From Bin5 sp034422415 (lineage in GTDB: Bacteria; Chloroflexota; Anaerolineae; Caldilineales; Caldilineaceae): a DNA stretch of 64,000 nt. The position numbers and the translations under genes are program-made. The stretch lies in contig OZ241871.1 of assembly GCA_965202955.1 (NCBI GenBank), positions 2,046,001 to 2,110,000 of the forward strand. Direction: 5' to 3'. Below the pieces are notes generated by a model. That model was not told where the DNA came from, ran no database searches, and saw nothing but the letters and a program-made list of their open reading frames with translations. Positions 1 to 7,039 of the stretch are shown one piece after another; the stretch's first letter is position 1; every line of letters starts with the position of its first letter.

Positions 1-606
1 GCAGGTCAAGCGGACGCGACAGGGGCGCGATGGGAGTCCGATAGGGGTCTAAAGGGACGTTATGGGGGCGTCACTAGCGGCGTTACATGGTCTAGTGATT
101 GGGGCCAACTATATGAGGAGAGAGAGTTTCCAAATCCCATGAGGTCGTCAAGGTTGTGGAGACCCCATACGGTCCACGTTATCATGTGGATGGGGCGATA
201 GAGAGACCCGACGGCCGCAATCCGCGGGTGAGAACCGTCTGGCAGATCGACCTTGGGCGCAACTATCCCAGGCCCATAACGAGACACCCGCGCAGGAGGT
301 AAAAGTGTTCAAGGAATATGATCAGATCGTGCTCACTGCCGATGTAGTTGGTGACGAGGGGGAAGAACTGAAGCCAGGCGATGTTGGCGCCATTCTCTAC
401 ATCCACCCCAATGACGAAGCCTTTGTTGTGGAGTTTATGTCCCTGGATGGCGAGACAGCGGTGATCGCCACTGTGCGGTCATCACAGGCGCGTCCAATAA
501 CCGGCGCCGACCTCACACACGCACGAACGATGCCGGAACGACAGGGGACATCCCGGATTATTGACCATCAAGCGAGGCCAGGACAGGCCGCTCGAAGCCG
601 GTCAAC
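1..606. repeat. 606-bp direct repeat, copy 1
   Basis: This segment matches 4576-5181 at a constant offset of 4575 with no difference that I could find by eye. It begins at the window edge, so it may extend further left. It carries the end of a DUF6883-like reading frame and a DUF4926-type gene. Identity stops exactly at 606/607, where an IS3-type terminus begins, so the element appears to have inserted into or recombined at this point. Perfect identity implies a recent duplication or ongoing gene conversion. Confidence 0.93.
117..302 (+). pseudogene. C-terminal remnant of a DUF6883-like protein (copy 1)
   Basis: The frame that ends in TAA at 300-302 reads ...VVETPYGPRYHVDGAIERPDG and then RVRTVWQIDLGRNYPRPITRHP. 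As I remember it, this resembles the conserved C-terminus of the small DUF6883 family, which often precedes a DUF4926 gene. The frame is closed by TGA at 114-116 and has no convincing ATG, so only the last roughly 50 residues survive and the upstream part is frameshifted or replaced. Its stop overlaps the Shine-Dalgarno sequence of the DUF4926 gene, as expected for a former two-gene operon. Family assignment is from pattern memory. Confidence 0.5.
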
Positions 607-640
607 TGAGCTTGGCCCCAAAAACTGGACCACAAGCTAG
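305..640 (+). CDS. DUF4926-type small protein (copy 1, IS-altered C-terminus)
   Basis: The start is GTG at 305, five bases after a strong AGGAGG (294-299). Residues 1 to about 77 (MFKEYDQIVLTADVV, KPGDVGAILYIHP, EAFVVEFMSLDGETA, ...ITGADLTHARTM) match the compact all-beta DUF4926 family, usually about 70 residues. The remaining residues up to 111 look like read-through. The last dozen (STELGPKNWTTS) are encoded by the IS3-type terminus that interrupts the repeat after base 606, so this copy ends differently from the one at 4880. Function is unknown; these proteins usually pair with DUF6883 genes, possibly as a toxin-antitoxin-like unit, which is inference. Confidence 0.65.
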   Translation: MFKEYDQIVLTADVVGDEGEELKPGDVGAILYIHPNDEAFVVEFMSLDGETAVIATVRSSQARPITGADLTHARTMPERQGTSRIIDHQARPGQAARSRSTELGPKNWTTS

Positions 641-757
641 GGTGTATAATGGAGCAGTTCACCCAGCCTGTGGAGGGGCAGCACGACGGTCAAGAAACGG
701 CGGCGACACTCGGCGGCCTACAAGTTTCGGATTGCGCTGGAAGCAATCTCAGTTTCG
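607..757 (+). mobile_element. Decayed IS3-family element (left end and start of OrfA)
   Basis: At the exact base where the 606-bp repeat loses identity, the sequence begins TGAG followed by a C-run, CAAAAACTGGACCAC (about 607-632), which resembles IS3-family terminal repeats. The frame from 689 then reads VKKRRRHSAAYKFRIALEA, typical of the N-terminus of IS3/IS911-type OrfA helix-turn-helix proteins. The match ends near 750 and no OrfB or right terminus is visible. It is therefore a truncated relic. Bases 758-947 downstream hold nothing I recognise. Confidence 0.6.
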
Positions 758-947
758 ATGAGGTCAATATCTACTCAAGCAAGACCATGCGTCTTTGCAC
801 ACACCGTGTCCTGCGTCCTGTCATTCTGCCCTACCGCATGGCGCGCAGCAGCCGGGGATATACTTTGTATGAGCGGTTCGAAGGGGGTGGGTAGTCCGCA
901 ATCGAGAGGAAAAACAGAGAGCAGGCGCGCTGCTTTCCCGTTTCAGT

Positions 948-1295
948 TTACGGCTCAACAGGGAAAGCATTCAACTCGGCGATTACGGCGCCCGCCGGCA
1001 GTTGCGCCAGCACATCCAGATACCACCACCAATGTTCAGGCGTCACTCCCGTTTCGGTCTCTCGCCAGCGCGCCAGATCGGCGATGGCCTGAATCGCCTG
1101 ATAAAACAGATGCGCCTGTTGCAACAAACTCTTATCTGCGTTCGCCAGCCGTGTCCGCTGTTCAATCGTCAGCTGATCTTCCACTCGATGCAGTTCACTT
1201 CGGGTCATAAGCATCTGCAGATGCTCCATGCCGCTGACATCGGGGAAATCAACGTCTGTTTCATACGCAGCCAGATTTTTTTCGATAGCGGTCAT
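948..1295 (-). CDS. Hypothetical protein, second gene of a coupled pair
   Basis: This 115-residue protein starts MTAIEKNLAAYETDVDFPDV and has a helical body (residues ~25-75) and a Trp-rich segment (TPEHWWWYLDVLAQ). No signal peptide or membrane segment is seen and I do not recognise a family. Its ATG overlaps the stop of the upstream gene by four bases (ATGA, 1292-1295), so the two are translationally coupled. The small size and tight coupling resemble a toxin-antitoxin or small regulatory pair, but no diagnostic motif supports a specific function. Confidence 0.65.
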   Translation of the reverse strand: MTAIEKNLAAYETDVDFPDVSGMEHLQMLMTRSELHRVEDQLTIEQRTRLANADKSLLQQAHLFYQAIQAIADLARWRETETGVTPEHWWWYLDVLAQLPAGAVIAELNAFPVEP

Positions 1296-1660
1296 GACAG
1301 GACCTCCGCTAATGCGCCAACCCGATTGAAGACAGATTTACGCAGGTACAAACCAGGCCGTTCAACTATGTATGCACTTTCAAGAACGCCATCCAGGTCA
1401 AACATGATCAACCAGGTCTGCCTCTGAATGCTGGCGGCAACGGCGACATATGAAGCATTGTCATGCCCATACAAATACACGATGGCAGCTTGACTCCTTA
1501 CCGCCGAGCGAATGATCAGTTCATAATCGGCCAGCGTTGCATCCAAAGGCAGATGGCCACGTCTTTTTCGTTTCCACAAGTGACGTTCGGCACTGCCCGG
1601 TTTCCAGCATATCTGACGTTGAACCAGGCGAACTGCCTCCGCCGCCTGCGTGCGTGTCAT
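1292..1660 (-). CDS. Hypothetical protein, first gene of a coupled pair
   Basis: I place the start at the ATG at 1660 (MTRTQAAEAVRLVQRQICWK). The frame stays open upstream to 1768, but that part looks non-coding. The 122-residue product has a basic N-terminal half with HLWKRKRRGHLPLD, followed by alternating hydrophobic strands (AAIVYLYGHDNASYVAVAA, TWLIMFDLDGVLESAYIV). This suggests a small alpha/beta domain. No strong ribosome-binding site precedes the start, so the start is uncertain. It shares a 4-base overlap with the next gene. I do not recognise the family; a RelE/DUF4258-like toxin fold is possible but unproven. Confidence 0.6.
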   Translation of the reverse strand: MTRTQAAEAVRLVQRQICWKPGSAERHLWKRKRRGHLPLDATLADYELIIRSAVRSQAAIVYLYGHDNASYVAVAASIQRQTWLIMFDLDGVLESAYIVERPGLYLRKSVFNRVGALAEVLS

Positions 1661-2069
1661 GTCGCGATGTCTTGGTTGCTGACGATGATGACCATTGTAG
1701 CGCGACACACAAAGATCGTAAAGGAAACGCACGGAACAAGGAGGCAACAAGGCCTGCTTGTTTTCCACATTTCAACGCATGAAGTGACAGCGAGATCCGC
1801 ATGGCCGTCTACACCCTCCCCTCCCCCCACAACGCCCACCTCATCGCCCTCGGCGCCCAGCCCATTGCCCCAGACGACCCATCCGCCCTCCTGCCCGCCT
1901 GAACCCCGCCGCGCTCTCACCTCCCCGCTCCCATCACACCCTACCACCCGAAACAACAGAATCCACCCCTCAAAATCGTTGCAAATGTTGAACGGGTACT
2001 GTACCCTCTCTAAGAGGGGGAACAGACACCCATTGGCTCTCGTCTACAGCTGGTATAGGCGACACCACG
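1661..2069. other. Intergenic region with C-rich strand
   Basis: This divergent region lies between the coupled pair and the peptidase-like gene. Bases 1800-1960 are strikingly C-rich and G-poor on the + strand, like 4190-4440. An ATG at 1801 opens only a 33-codon frame (stop at 1900-1902) that I do not believe in. A diverged repeat lies at 1950-2010. A small inverted repeat (CCCTCT...AGAGGG) lies near 2004-2018. No clear promoter was found. Confidence 0.5.
1950..2010. repeat. Diverged ~60-bp repeat, copy A
   Basis: The stretch beginning GAAACAACAGAATC and containing CTCAAAATCGTTGCAAA has a diverged partner at 4433-4493. About 18 consecutive bases are identical and the flanks are partly conserved. 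Both copies sit at the end of a C-rich strand segment. Confidence 0.6.
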
Positions 2070-3893
2070 ATGAGCCCAAGAAAAGTACAACTCGACTGGA
2101 AAATCGGCATCAAACACTGCCCCTGCGGTCAGCCCAACCACCGTGACGAAACGCACTGCGTCAAATGTGGATTTGGGTTCGGGTTTGAAAACGCCCGCAG
2201 CCGCCAGCCCTTCAAAATGAGACGGGTATACAGATTCCTGTTCCTGACAGCACTGGTCACCTATCTGACCCTATACCTGTCCAGTCCAAGAATTCCGACA
2301 CTGCAGACCATCGCCCTTGCCCAAACCACCGAGGCAAATATCGAAATCATACAGAATCGCCTCTTGGCTCTGACCAGTGCCGTAGACTGGCAAAAGTTAT
2401 GGCTAACCATAGAGACAAGCTCCGAAGACTGGATTCTCACCCTCGCAACCCAAATTCAGACCCTGGAGCAGCAATTCACCAGTTGGAACGAAAAGATAAG
2501 CCAGTTCGAACTACCATCAGCCCAGAAAGTAGCGCAAGCCCGGCGCGACCAAAAGGAGACTGCTGGCACGACCTCTACACCTTTCCCAGCCACCCCGACG
2601 CCTACACCTATCCCAACCGCCATCAGGACCAACCTCGACCTAGTGCTGGATGTACAGGTTCAGCTGGGGAACGTCCGCACAGGACCCGGAATGAACTACG
2701 AAATTATCGGCAAGGTTCAGGAAGGGGACCGGCTGGACGACATCATAGAAGAGTCCGGCGGTTGGTACAGATTCTGCTGTGTCGACGGAGACAAACTTGG
2801 GTGGCTGCACAGCAGCCTGGCAACGGCATCCCATTCTGGCAAGCTTCCCCCACACCTGAATGCAGACCCCTATTACCAGAAATACCTGGATGCAGGCGGC
2901 GTACCGATTCTGGCCCCCGCATCAGTCGCCGACGAGGAACTCTTGCGAGCGCAGGCCATCACGCTAGCTATGGTCGCGGACCGTCCTGACCTGCTGGATG
3001 TACTGGCAGCGCGGAACACCAGGATATTGCTATATGACAGCGAAAGAGGCGGGCTTACGCAGTTGCCAGAATTTGCCGATTCTTCCGGTGCATCGGGCAT
3101 ATTCGGTGAAACATCGTATGGATTTGCCGCGGCCGCGCCCACAATGACAACCTATCATTGCAACGAGACTCTGATTCATGAGATAGCCCACGCTTTAGAC
3201 TATGCGATTCAGAAACAAGAATGGGAGGCCTTCCGTGGACCCGAATTCAAGAAGGCTCGCAATCGAGCCTTCTTGAGCGCGAAGGAGGCTAGACTGTGGG
3301 CTGGCAGCTATGCCTCCACCATAAGCGATGAATACTGGGCCGAAATGGTTGTACACTGGCTTCGACCGGATATGTTTCGCACTCAATTCGGATTGAGGGA
3401 CCTATGGGAGTACGACAGCGAAGCGGCCCGCCTGATTGAAAAGTATTTGGGCACCCCGAACTTACCGGACTTTTGTAAGACCAAGGAGTTTGCTATCAGA
3501 GGCCGGGTTTTGGATGAGGGAGGCAATCCAATGACTGAAGTTTGGGTCACTTTATCGGCTTGGAAAAGTAAGGGCGACGGTGTCATAGCGCTTCGTTATC
3601 ATCCTGACGTGGTGGCGAAACGGACCGGGCCGGACGGCAGATTCTGGATCGTGGAAGCTGTGGACCCCGGTCTACTGGAAGCAGCCGAATTCTTCACGTT
3701 GGGGATATGGCGAGGCGCACCAGCCGAACAGTGGCCTGCCTGTTCAATAGCAGGATATGCCGGCAATAACAGTACGGTAGTTAAGAAATTAGGTCAGGCA
3801 CACCGCATCGAAGTGACGGGCCAGGATTTGAGCGGATATACCATAACTGTCCCGGCTGGATTTGACTGGTCTCCTCGGCTGGATTGTCAGTAA
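2070..3893 (+). CDS. Membrane-anchored zinc-ribbon/SH3b/HEXXH peptidase-like protein
   Basis: The 607-residue product has a mosaic layout. Residues 17-33 hold a CxC...CxxC zinc ribbon, 53-72 a membrane segment, ~86-165 a coiled coil, ~168-185 a Pro/Thr linker and 190-252 an SH3b domain (VRTGPGMNYEIIGKV, GWLHSSL). The domain at ~265-470 contains HEIAH (370-374) and a downstream EYWAEM (E425 as likely third ligand), the pattern of a gluzincin metallopeptidase. Residues ~483-560 look like a carboxypeptidase-regulatory beta domain. The ribbon would be cytoplasmic and the rest outside, suggesting a surface or cell-wall enzyme. Substrate is unknown. The start ATG lacks a strong Shine-Dalgarno sequence. 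Confidence 0.8.
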   Translation: MSPRKVQLDWKIGIKHCPCGQPNHRDETHCVKCGFGFGFENARSRQPFKMRRVYRFLFLTALVTYLTLYLSSPRIPTLQTIALAQTTEANIEIIQNRLLALTSAVDWQKLWLTIETSSEDWILTLATQIQTLEQQFTSWNEKISQFELPSAQKVAQARRDQKETAGTTSTPFPATPTPTPIPTAIRTNLDLVLDVQVQLGNVRTGPGMNYEIIGKVQEGDRLDDIIEESGGWYRFCCVDGDKLGWLHSSLATASHSGKLPPHLNADPYYQKYLDAGGVPILAPASVADEELLRAQAITLAMVADRPDLLDVLAARNTRILLYDSERGGLTQLPEFADSSGASGIFGETSYGFAAAAPTMTTYHCNETLIHEIAHALDYAIQKQEWEAFRGPEFKKARNRAFLSAKEARLWAGSYASTISDEYWAEMVVHWLRPDMFRTQFGLRDLWEYDSEAARLIEKYLGTPNLPDFCKTKEFAIRGRVLDEGGNPMTEVWVTLSAWKSKGDGVIALRYHPDVVAKRTGPDGRFWIVEAVDPGLLEAAEFFTLGIWRGAPAEQWPACSIAGYAGNNSTVVKKLGQAHRIEVTGQDLSGYTITVPAGFDWSPRLDCQ

Positions 3894-4575
3894 TTAACAA
3901 GGCATCCGGCCGAATAGCCATCTGCTCCTACTCGTGGTTGCAGTGATACGCCTCGAAGCGCCGCCTGCGGTCGCCGAGCGACTCGTCCCCGCATAACCAC
4001 TTTTCGATCATTGTTCCCACCCCGCCCGCTTACCGTTGAAATCCTCCGGTCCTGACCAGACCAGCACTATACCACTGCCTTCTCGCGTTTCCGAAAGGGG
4101 GGAGGAGAGGAACGATTAATGTCGTCTCTCTCGTAGAGGCGTCAGGTTAGGCTTAATGCCGGCCCTCTACAATCCACCCTCCCATCCGCAGCAAAAAGAA
4201 CCCCCAACAGGCGCCAACCGAACGCCCCGTTATCCTGCAAATCCTTCACAATCCCGCAAATCCTGATTCAGACAACCCGCGCCAAGTAATTTACCTCCCA
4301 TCACCCCATCCCCAAATCCCAGCCCACAAAACAGCCCCAACGCACCCTGCATCAGCGACGCCCCCACCATCCCGAAACCCACCATATTCCGCTCCAAACA
4401 ACCCGCCCCACTCCCTTCACACGCCATCCCCTGAAACAATAGAATCTGCCCTCAAAATCGTTGCAAACCTTCAACTGGTTCTGCACCTTGTCCACCGCCG
4501 CCTGAGGCCCTCTTGCCTGCCGACCCTGTCCCTGTGCTTGTCGGACTAACATAACGGGTGGAACAAACATCGGGG
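3894..4575. other. Intergenic region, no gene recognised
   Basis: This gap separates the peptidase-like gene from repeat copy 2. Its second half (4190-4440) is C-rich and nearly G-free on the + strand. The frames open on the minus strand there are low-complexity and unconvincing. A diverged repeat lies at 4433-4493. Nothing else was recognised. Confidence 0.5.
4433..4493. repeat. Diverged ~60-bp repeat, copy B
   Basis: This is the partner of 1950-2010, beginning GAAACAATAGAATC and sharing CTCAAAATCGTTGCAAA. It lies about 80 bases before the start of repeat copy 2. The same element is therefore found on both sides of the peptidase-like gene. Confidence 0.6.
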
Positions 4576-5181
4576 GCAGGTCAAGCGGACGCGACAGGGG
4601 CGCGATGGGAGTCCGATAGGGGTCTAAAGGGACGTTATGGGGGCGTCACTAGCGGCGTTACATGGTCTAGTGATTGGGGCCAACTATATGAGGAGAGAGA
4701 GTTTCCAAATCCCATGAGGTCGTCAAGGTTGTGGAGACCCCATACGGTCCACGTTATCATGTGGATGGGGCGATAGAGAGACCCGACGGCCGCAATCCGC
4801 GGGTGAGAACCGTCTGGCAGATCGACCTTGGGCGCAACTATCCCAGGCCCATAACGAGACACCCGCGCAGGAGGTAAAAGTGTTCAAGGAATATGATCAG
4901 ATCGTGCTCACTGCCGATGTAGTTGGTGACGAGGGGGAAGAACTGAAGCCAGGCGATGTTGGCGCCATTCTCTACATCCACCCCAATGACGAAGCCTTTG
5001 TTGTGGAGTTTATGTCCCTGGATGGCGAGACAGCGGTGATCGCCACTGTGCGGTCATCACAGGCGCGTCCAATAACCGGCGCCGACCTCACACACGCACG
5101 AACGATGCCGGAACGACAGGGGACATCCCGGATTATTGACCATCAAGCGAGGCCAGGACAGGCCGCTCGAAGCCGGTCAAC
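4576..5181. repeat. 606-bp direct repeat, copy 2
   Basis: This copy is identical to 1-606 by eye. It continues uninterrupted into ATGACTGAACGC at 5182, which should represent the sequence before IS insertion in copy 1. It lies next to the methyltransferase/kinase operon, so recombination between the copies could delete or amplify the 4.6 kb between them. Confidence 0.93.
4692..4877 (+). pseudogene. C-terminal remnant of a DUF6883-like protein (copy 2)
   Basis: This is the same truncated frame as at 117-302, inside the second copy of the direct repeat. Because both copies share the same internal stop, the gene was already broken before the duplication. Confidence 0.5.
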
Positions 5182-5185
5182 ATGA
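4880..5185 (+). CDS. DUF4926-type small protein (copy 2)
   Basis: The GTG start at 4880 is preceded by AGGAGG, identical to copy 1. The product has 101 residues. Residues 1-100 equal those of copy 1, then a TGA follows immediately after the repeat boundary instead of the IS-derived tail. The conserved DUF4926 core ends near residue 77, so the last ~24 residues (RQGTSRIIDHQARPG...) are probably a recent extension beyond a lost ancestral stop. The function is unknown; see copy 1 for the suggested DUF6883 pairing. Confidence 0.65.
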   Translation: MFKEYDQIVLTADVVGDEGEELKPGDVGAILYIHPNDEAFVVEFMSLDGETAVIATVRSSQARPITGADLTHARTMPERQGTSRIIDHQARPGQAARSRST

Positions 5186-5337
5186 CTGAACGCAACATAA
5201 CTGAAGCGGAAACCGTCCAATTCCCGATGGTGCGCCACGCCGCGGAGTATGGTTGGCCCCAATCGTTAGACCACGAAAGCGACTAAGGCATCTTCCTTTC
5301 CCTAAAGCAAACGAACCTGAATTGGCATCATCGCCGA

Positions 5338-6348
5338 TCAGCTGTCATTTGTGTGCTCTACGTCTTTTCGCCTGCACAGAGCTGTCGGAGCATTTAGACA
5401 AATAAACTCAAGGTGAGCCTCGCGAGCAGGCATATAGCTTAAGTCGGGTTCTAGAGACAATTCTATGGTGCCTGCGCAACACGCGGCAGTCGCCGCACCT
5501 TTCGAGAGGATATCGTGCAAATGGGATGCACTGTTGGGGAGTTCGGCGGCGCAGTGCTCTGAGAGTTGGGTACAGGCGATGTGAGTACCTTGCGCGCTAT
5601 TCAAGATCGCGGAGACGATCTCAGGGCGCGGCGTTCCATATCGACCTCGACCAATGGAGAATACTACCAGTCGTGCCGAGACTGCTCCGATCAATGACTC
5701 AGCGAATTCTGCGGGATTGGATCGTCCAGGCAAACCGCCGTGATGAGGGAAGAGAAGCACATCGGCGGTGATGTCCGTGTTGTTCTCCAGGAGATTGTCG
5801 AGTCCAATCTTATCGATATCGCCCGCGATTAAGAGACGGGGAGTATCTCCAGCCCACACCCGCACGACCGCTGACATTATGTTTGCATTGAGTTGTGTGC
5901 CGCCGGGAGCGAGGCCATCTGAAGTTTGAATTGCGAACTCCTGTGGTGGAGCAAGTACCTCAATCCGAATTCCGTCGCGTGACAGTCGACCGGGCTTGGC
6001 ACTGGTCAATTCAAGATTGAAATTTGTCCCCCGTTGCGTTGCTGACCTCATGACGGAAACAAAGTCCAACCATAACTTTGTCCTACGAACATCGGGATTG
6101 ACGAAGAGTTGGCCAACCTGAAACTCGGCGTTCGAAAGTAATAATGATATACCGCCTATGTGGTCAGCGTCTGCGTGCGAAACAATTATGGTATCAATTT
6201 TGCTGATACCTCTCCCAAGGAGAAAATTGGGAAGCGTGTCGCCCAGTCCGCCGTCAATAATCGATACTCCAGTGGACTCCTCAATCACTGTCGAGGATCC
6301 ATGGCCGACATCTAAAATCCACGCTCTACGGCGCAAGTTCATTGACAT
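5338..6348 (-). CDS. ComEC/Rec2-like metallo-beta-lactamase hydrolase (conflict operon)
   Basis: The 336-residue product starts at ATG 6348, where GGAG lies four bases upstream; the open frame reaches 6411 but would overlap the previous gene by 86 bases. It begins with AWILDVGHGSSTVIEE, then IIDGGLGD. It has the metal-binding HADADHIGG (residues 58-66), a later GTQLNANIMSAVVRV and LLIAGDID segment, and LLFPHHGG. This is the arrangement of the soluble hydrolase domain of ComEC-type proteins, which are predicted nucleases or phosphodiesterases. There is no membrane part. It is the last gene of a four-gene operon with 4- to 23-base overlaps and is the likely effector. Substrate is unknown. Confidence 0.85.
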   Translation of the reverse strand: MSMNLRRRAWILDVGHGSSTVIEESTGVSIIDGGLGDTLPNFLLGRGISKIDTIIVSHADADHIGGISLLLSNAEFQVGQLFVNPDVRRTKLWLDFVSVMRSATQRGTNFNLELTSAKPGRLSRDGIRIEVLAPPQEFAIQTSDGLAPGGTQLNANIMSAVVRVWAGDTPRLLIAGDIDKIGLDNLLENNTDITADVLLFPHHGGLPGRSNPAEFAESLIGAVSARLVVFSIGRGRYGTPRPEIVSAILNSAQGTHIACTQLSEHCAAELPNSASHLHDILSKGAATAACCAGTIELSLEPDLSYMPAREAHLEFICLNAPTALCRRKDVEHTNDS

Positions 6349-7039
6349 CGGGCTCCGGTGCCCATTCGAAATTTTGAAAGAAAAGGTCATTAGCTTCGTT
6401 GCAGCCAACATTTACCTCTGCAAACAGCCGTACCGGCCAACTGTCGTTGTCCATCAAGAACTGCCTTATGGACTCTTCCTCAATTACCTCAAGAGGAAAT
6501 CGGACTGCTTGAAGGGGCTTCCAAGTATGCACAATTGCGTCGGCGGCTGGAGCTTCAACCTTTTTGGAAACGCTTTCAATCCGTACCAAGGTTCGCCACG
6601 GCCTGCGTTCGGGAGTGACATTTCCAGCCAGTTCACTCTCAGATCGCTGCAACCCATCCATGATTTTGTGAGGGTCAAGATCTTCTCTGGTTATCAACGA
6701 TGGGATTCGGGCCCTGTGCAGCTTGATAGTAGTGTCACCGTCGATAGCTGCAAAGGTGGATAGCAAAACTGCTGGCAAGCTATTGTCAAATGCATTTGCC
6801 ACGAACTCAGCCCCTGTAAAGGAGGCAAGTCCTTTAGGGGAGAGTCGATGATCACAAATCACCGCTGTGCAATCACTTGCCTGAACGAAATTCAAGAGTT
6901 GATGCGGGCGCTTGAACCCTGCTTCCGCCTCGCTGATGATAGATGGAACTAGGCTAGCTTCTTCAACAATACCCGCGGTGGACAGCGCATAGTCTGCATC
7001 ATCGTCAATCACAGCAACTTGGGAGCCTTTAGAGATCAT
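6326..7039 (-). CDS. Atypical response-receiver protein
   Basis: The 237-residue product has an N-terminal receiver-like fold. VAVIDDDADYALS (8-20) supplies the acidic pocket, AVICDHRLSPKG contains a candidate phosphoacceptor D63, and AVLLSTFA supplies the conserved Ser/Thr position. The expected Lys near residue 110 is not seen (segment RARIPSLITREDL). The C-terminal ~100 residues contain no DNA-binding domain that I recognise. The start overlaps the kinase stop as ATGA (7036-7039). I infer that it relays a signal from the kinase to the hydrolase. I recall a receiver family described in predicted conflict systems, but membership would need a profile search. Confidence 0.8.
   Translation of the reverse strand: MISKGSQVAVIDDDADYALSTAGIVEEASLVPSIISEAEAGFKRPHQLLNFVQASDCTAVICDHRLSPKGLASFTGAEFVANAFDNSLPAVLLSTFAAIDGDTTIKLHRARIPSLITREDLDPHKIMDGLQRSESELAGNVTPERRPWRTLVRIESVSKKVEAPAADAIVHTWKPLQAVRFPLEVIEEESIRQFLMDNDSWPVRLFAEVNVGCNEANDLFFQNFEWAPEPDVNELAP

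Noticed and set aside
60..287. A 75-codon minus-strand frame (repeated at 4635-4862)
   Set aside because: It is antisense to the DUF6883-like remnant, which has recognisable family residues; the minus frame has no ribosome-binding site or family.
1801..1902. A 33-codon + strand frame starting MAVYTLPSPHNAHLIALG
   Set aside because: It is in a C-rich strand with low-complexity codons, lacks a ribosome-binding site and has no visible relative.
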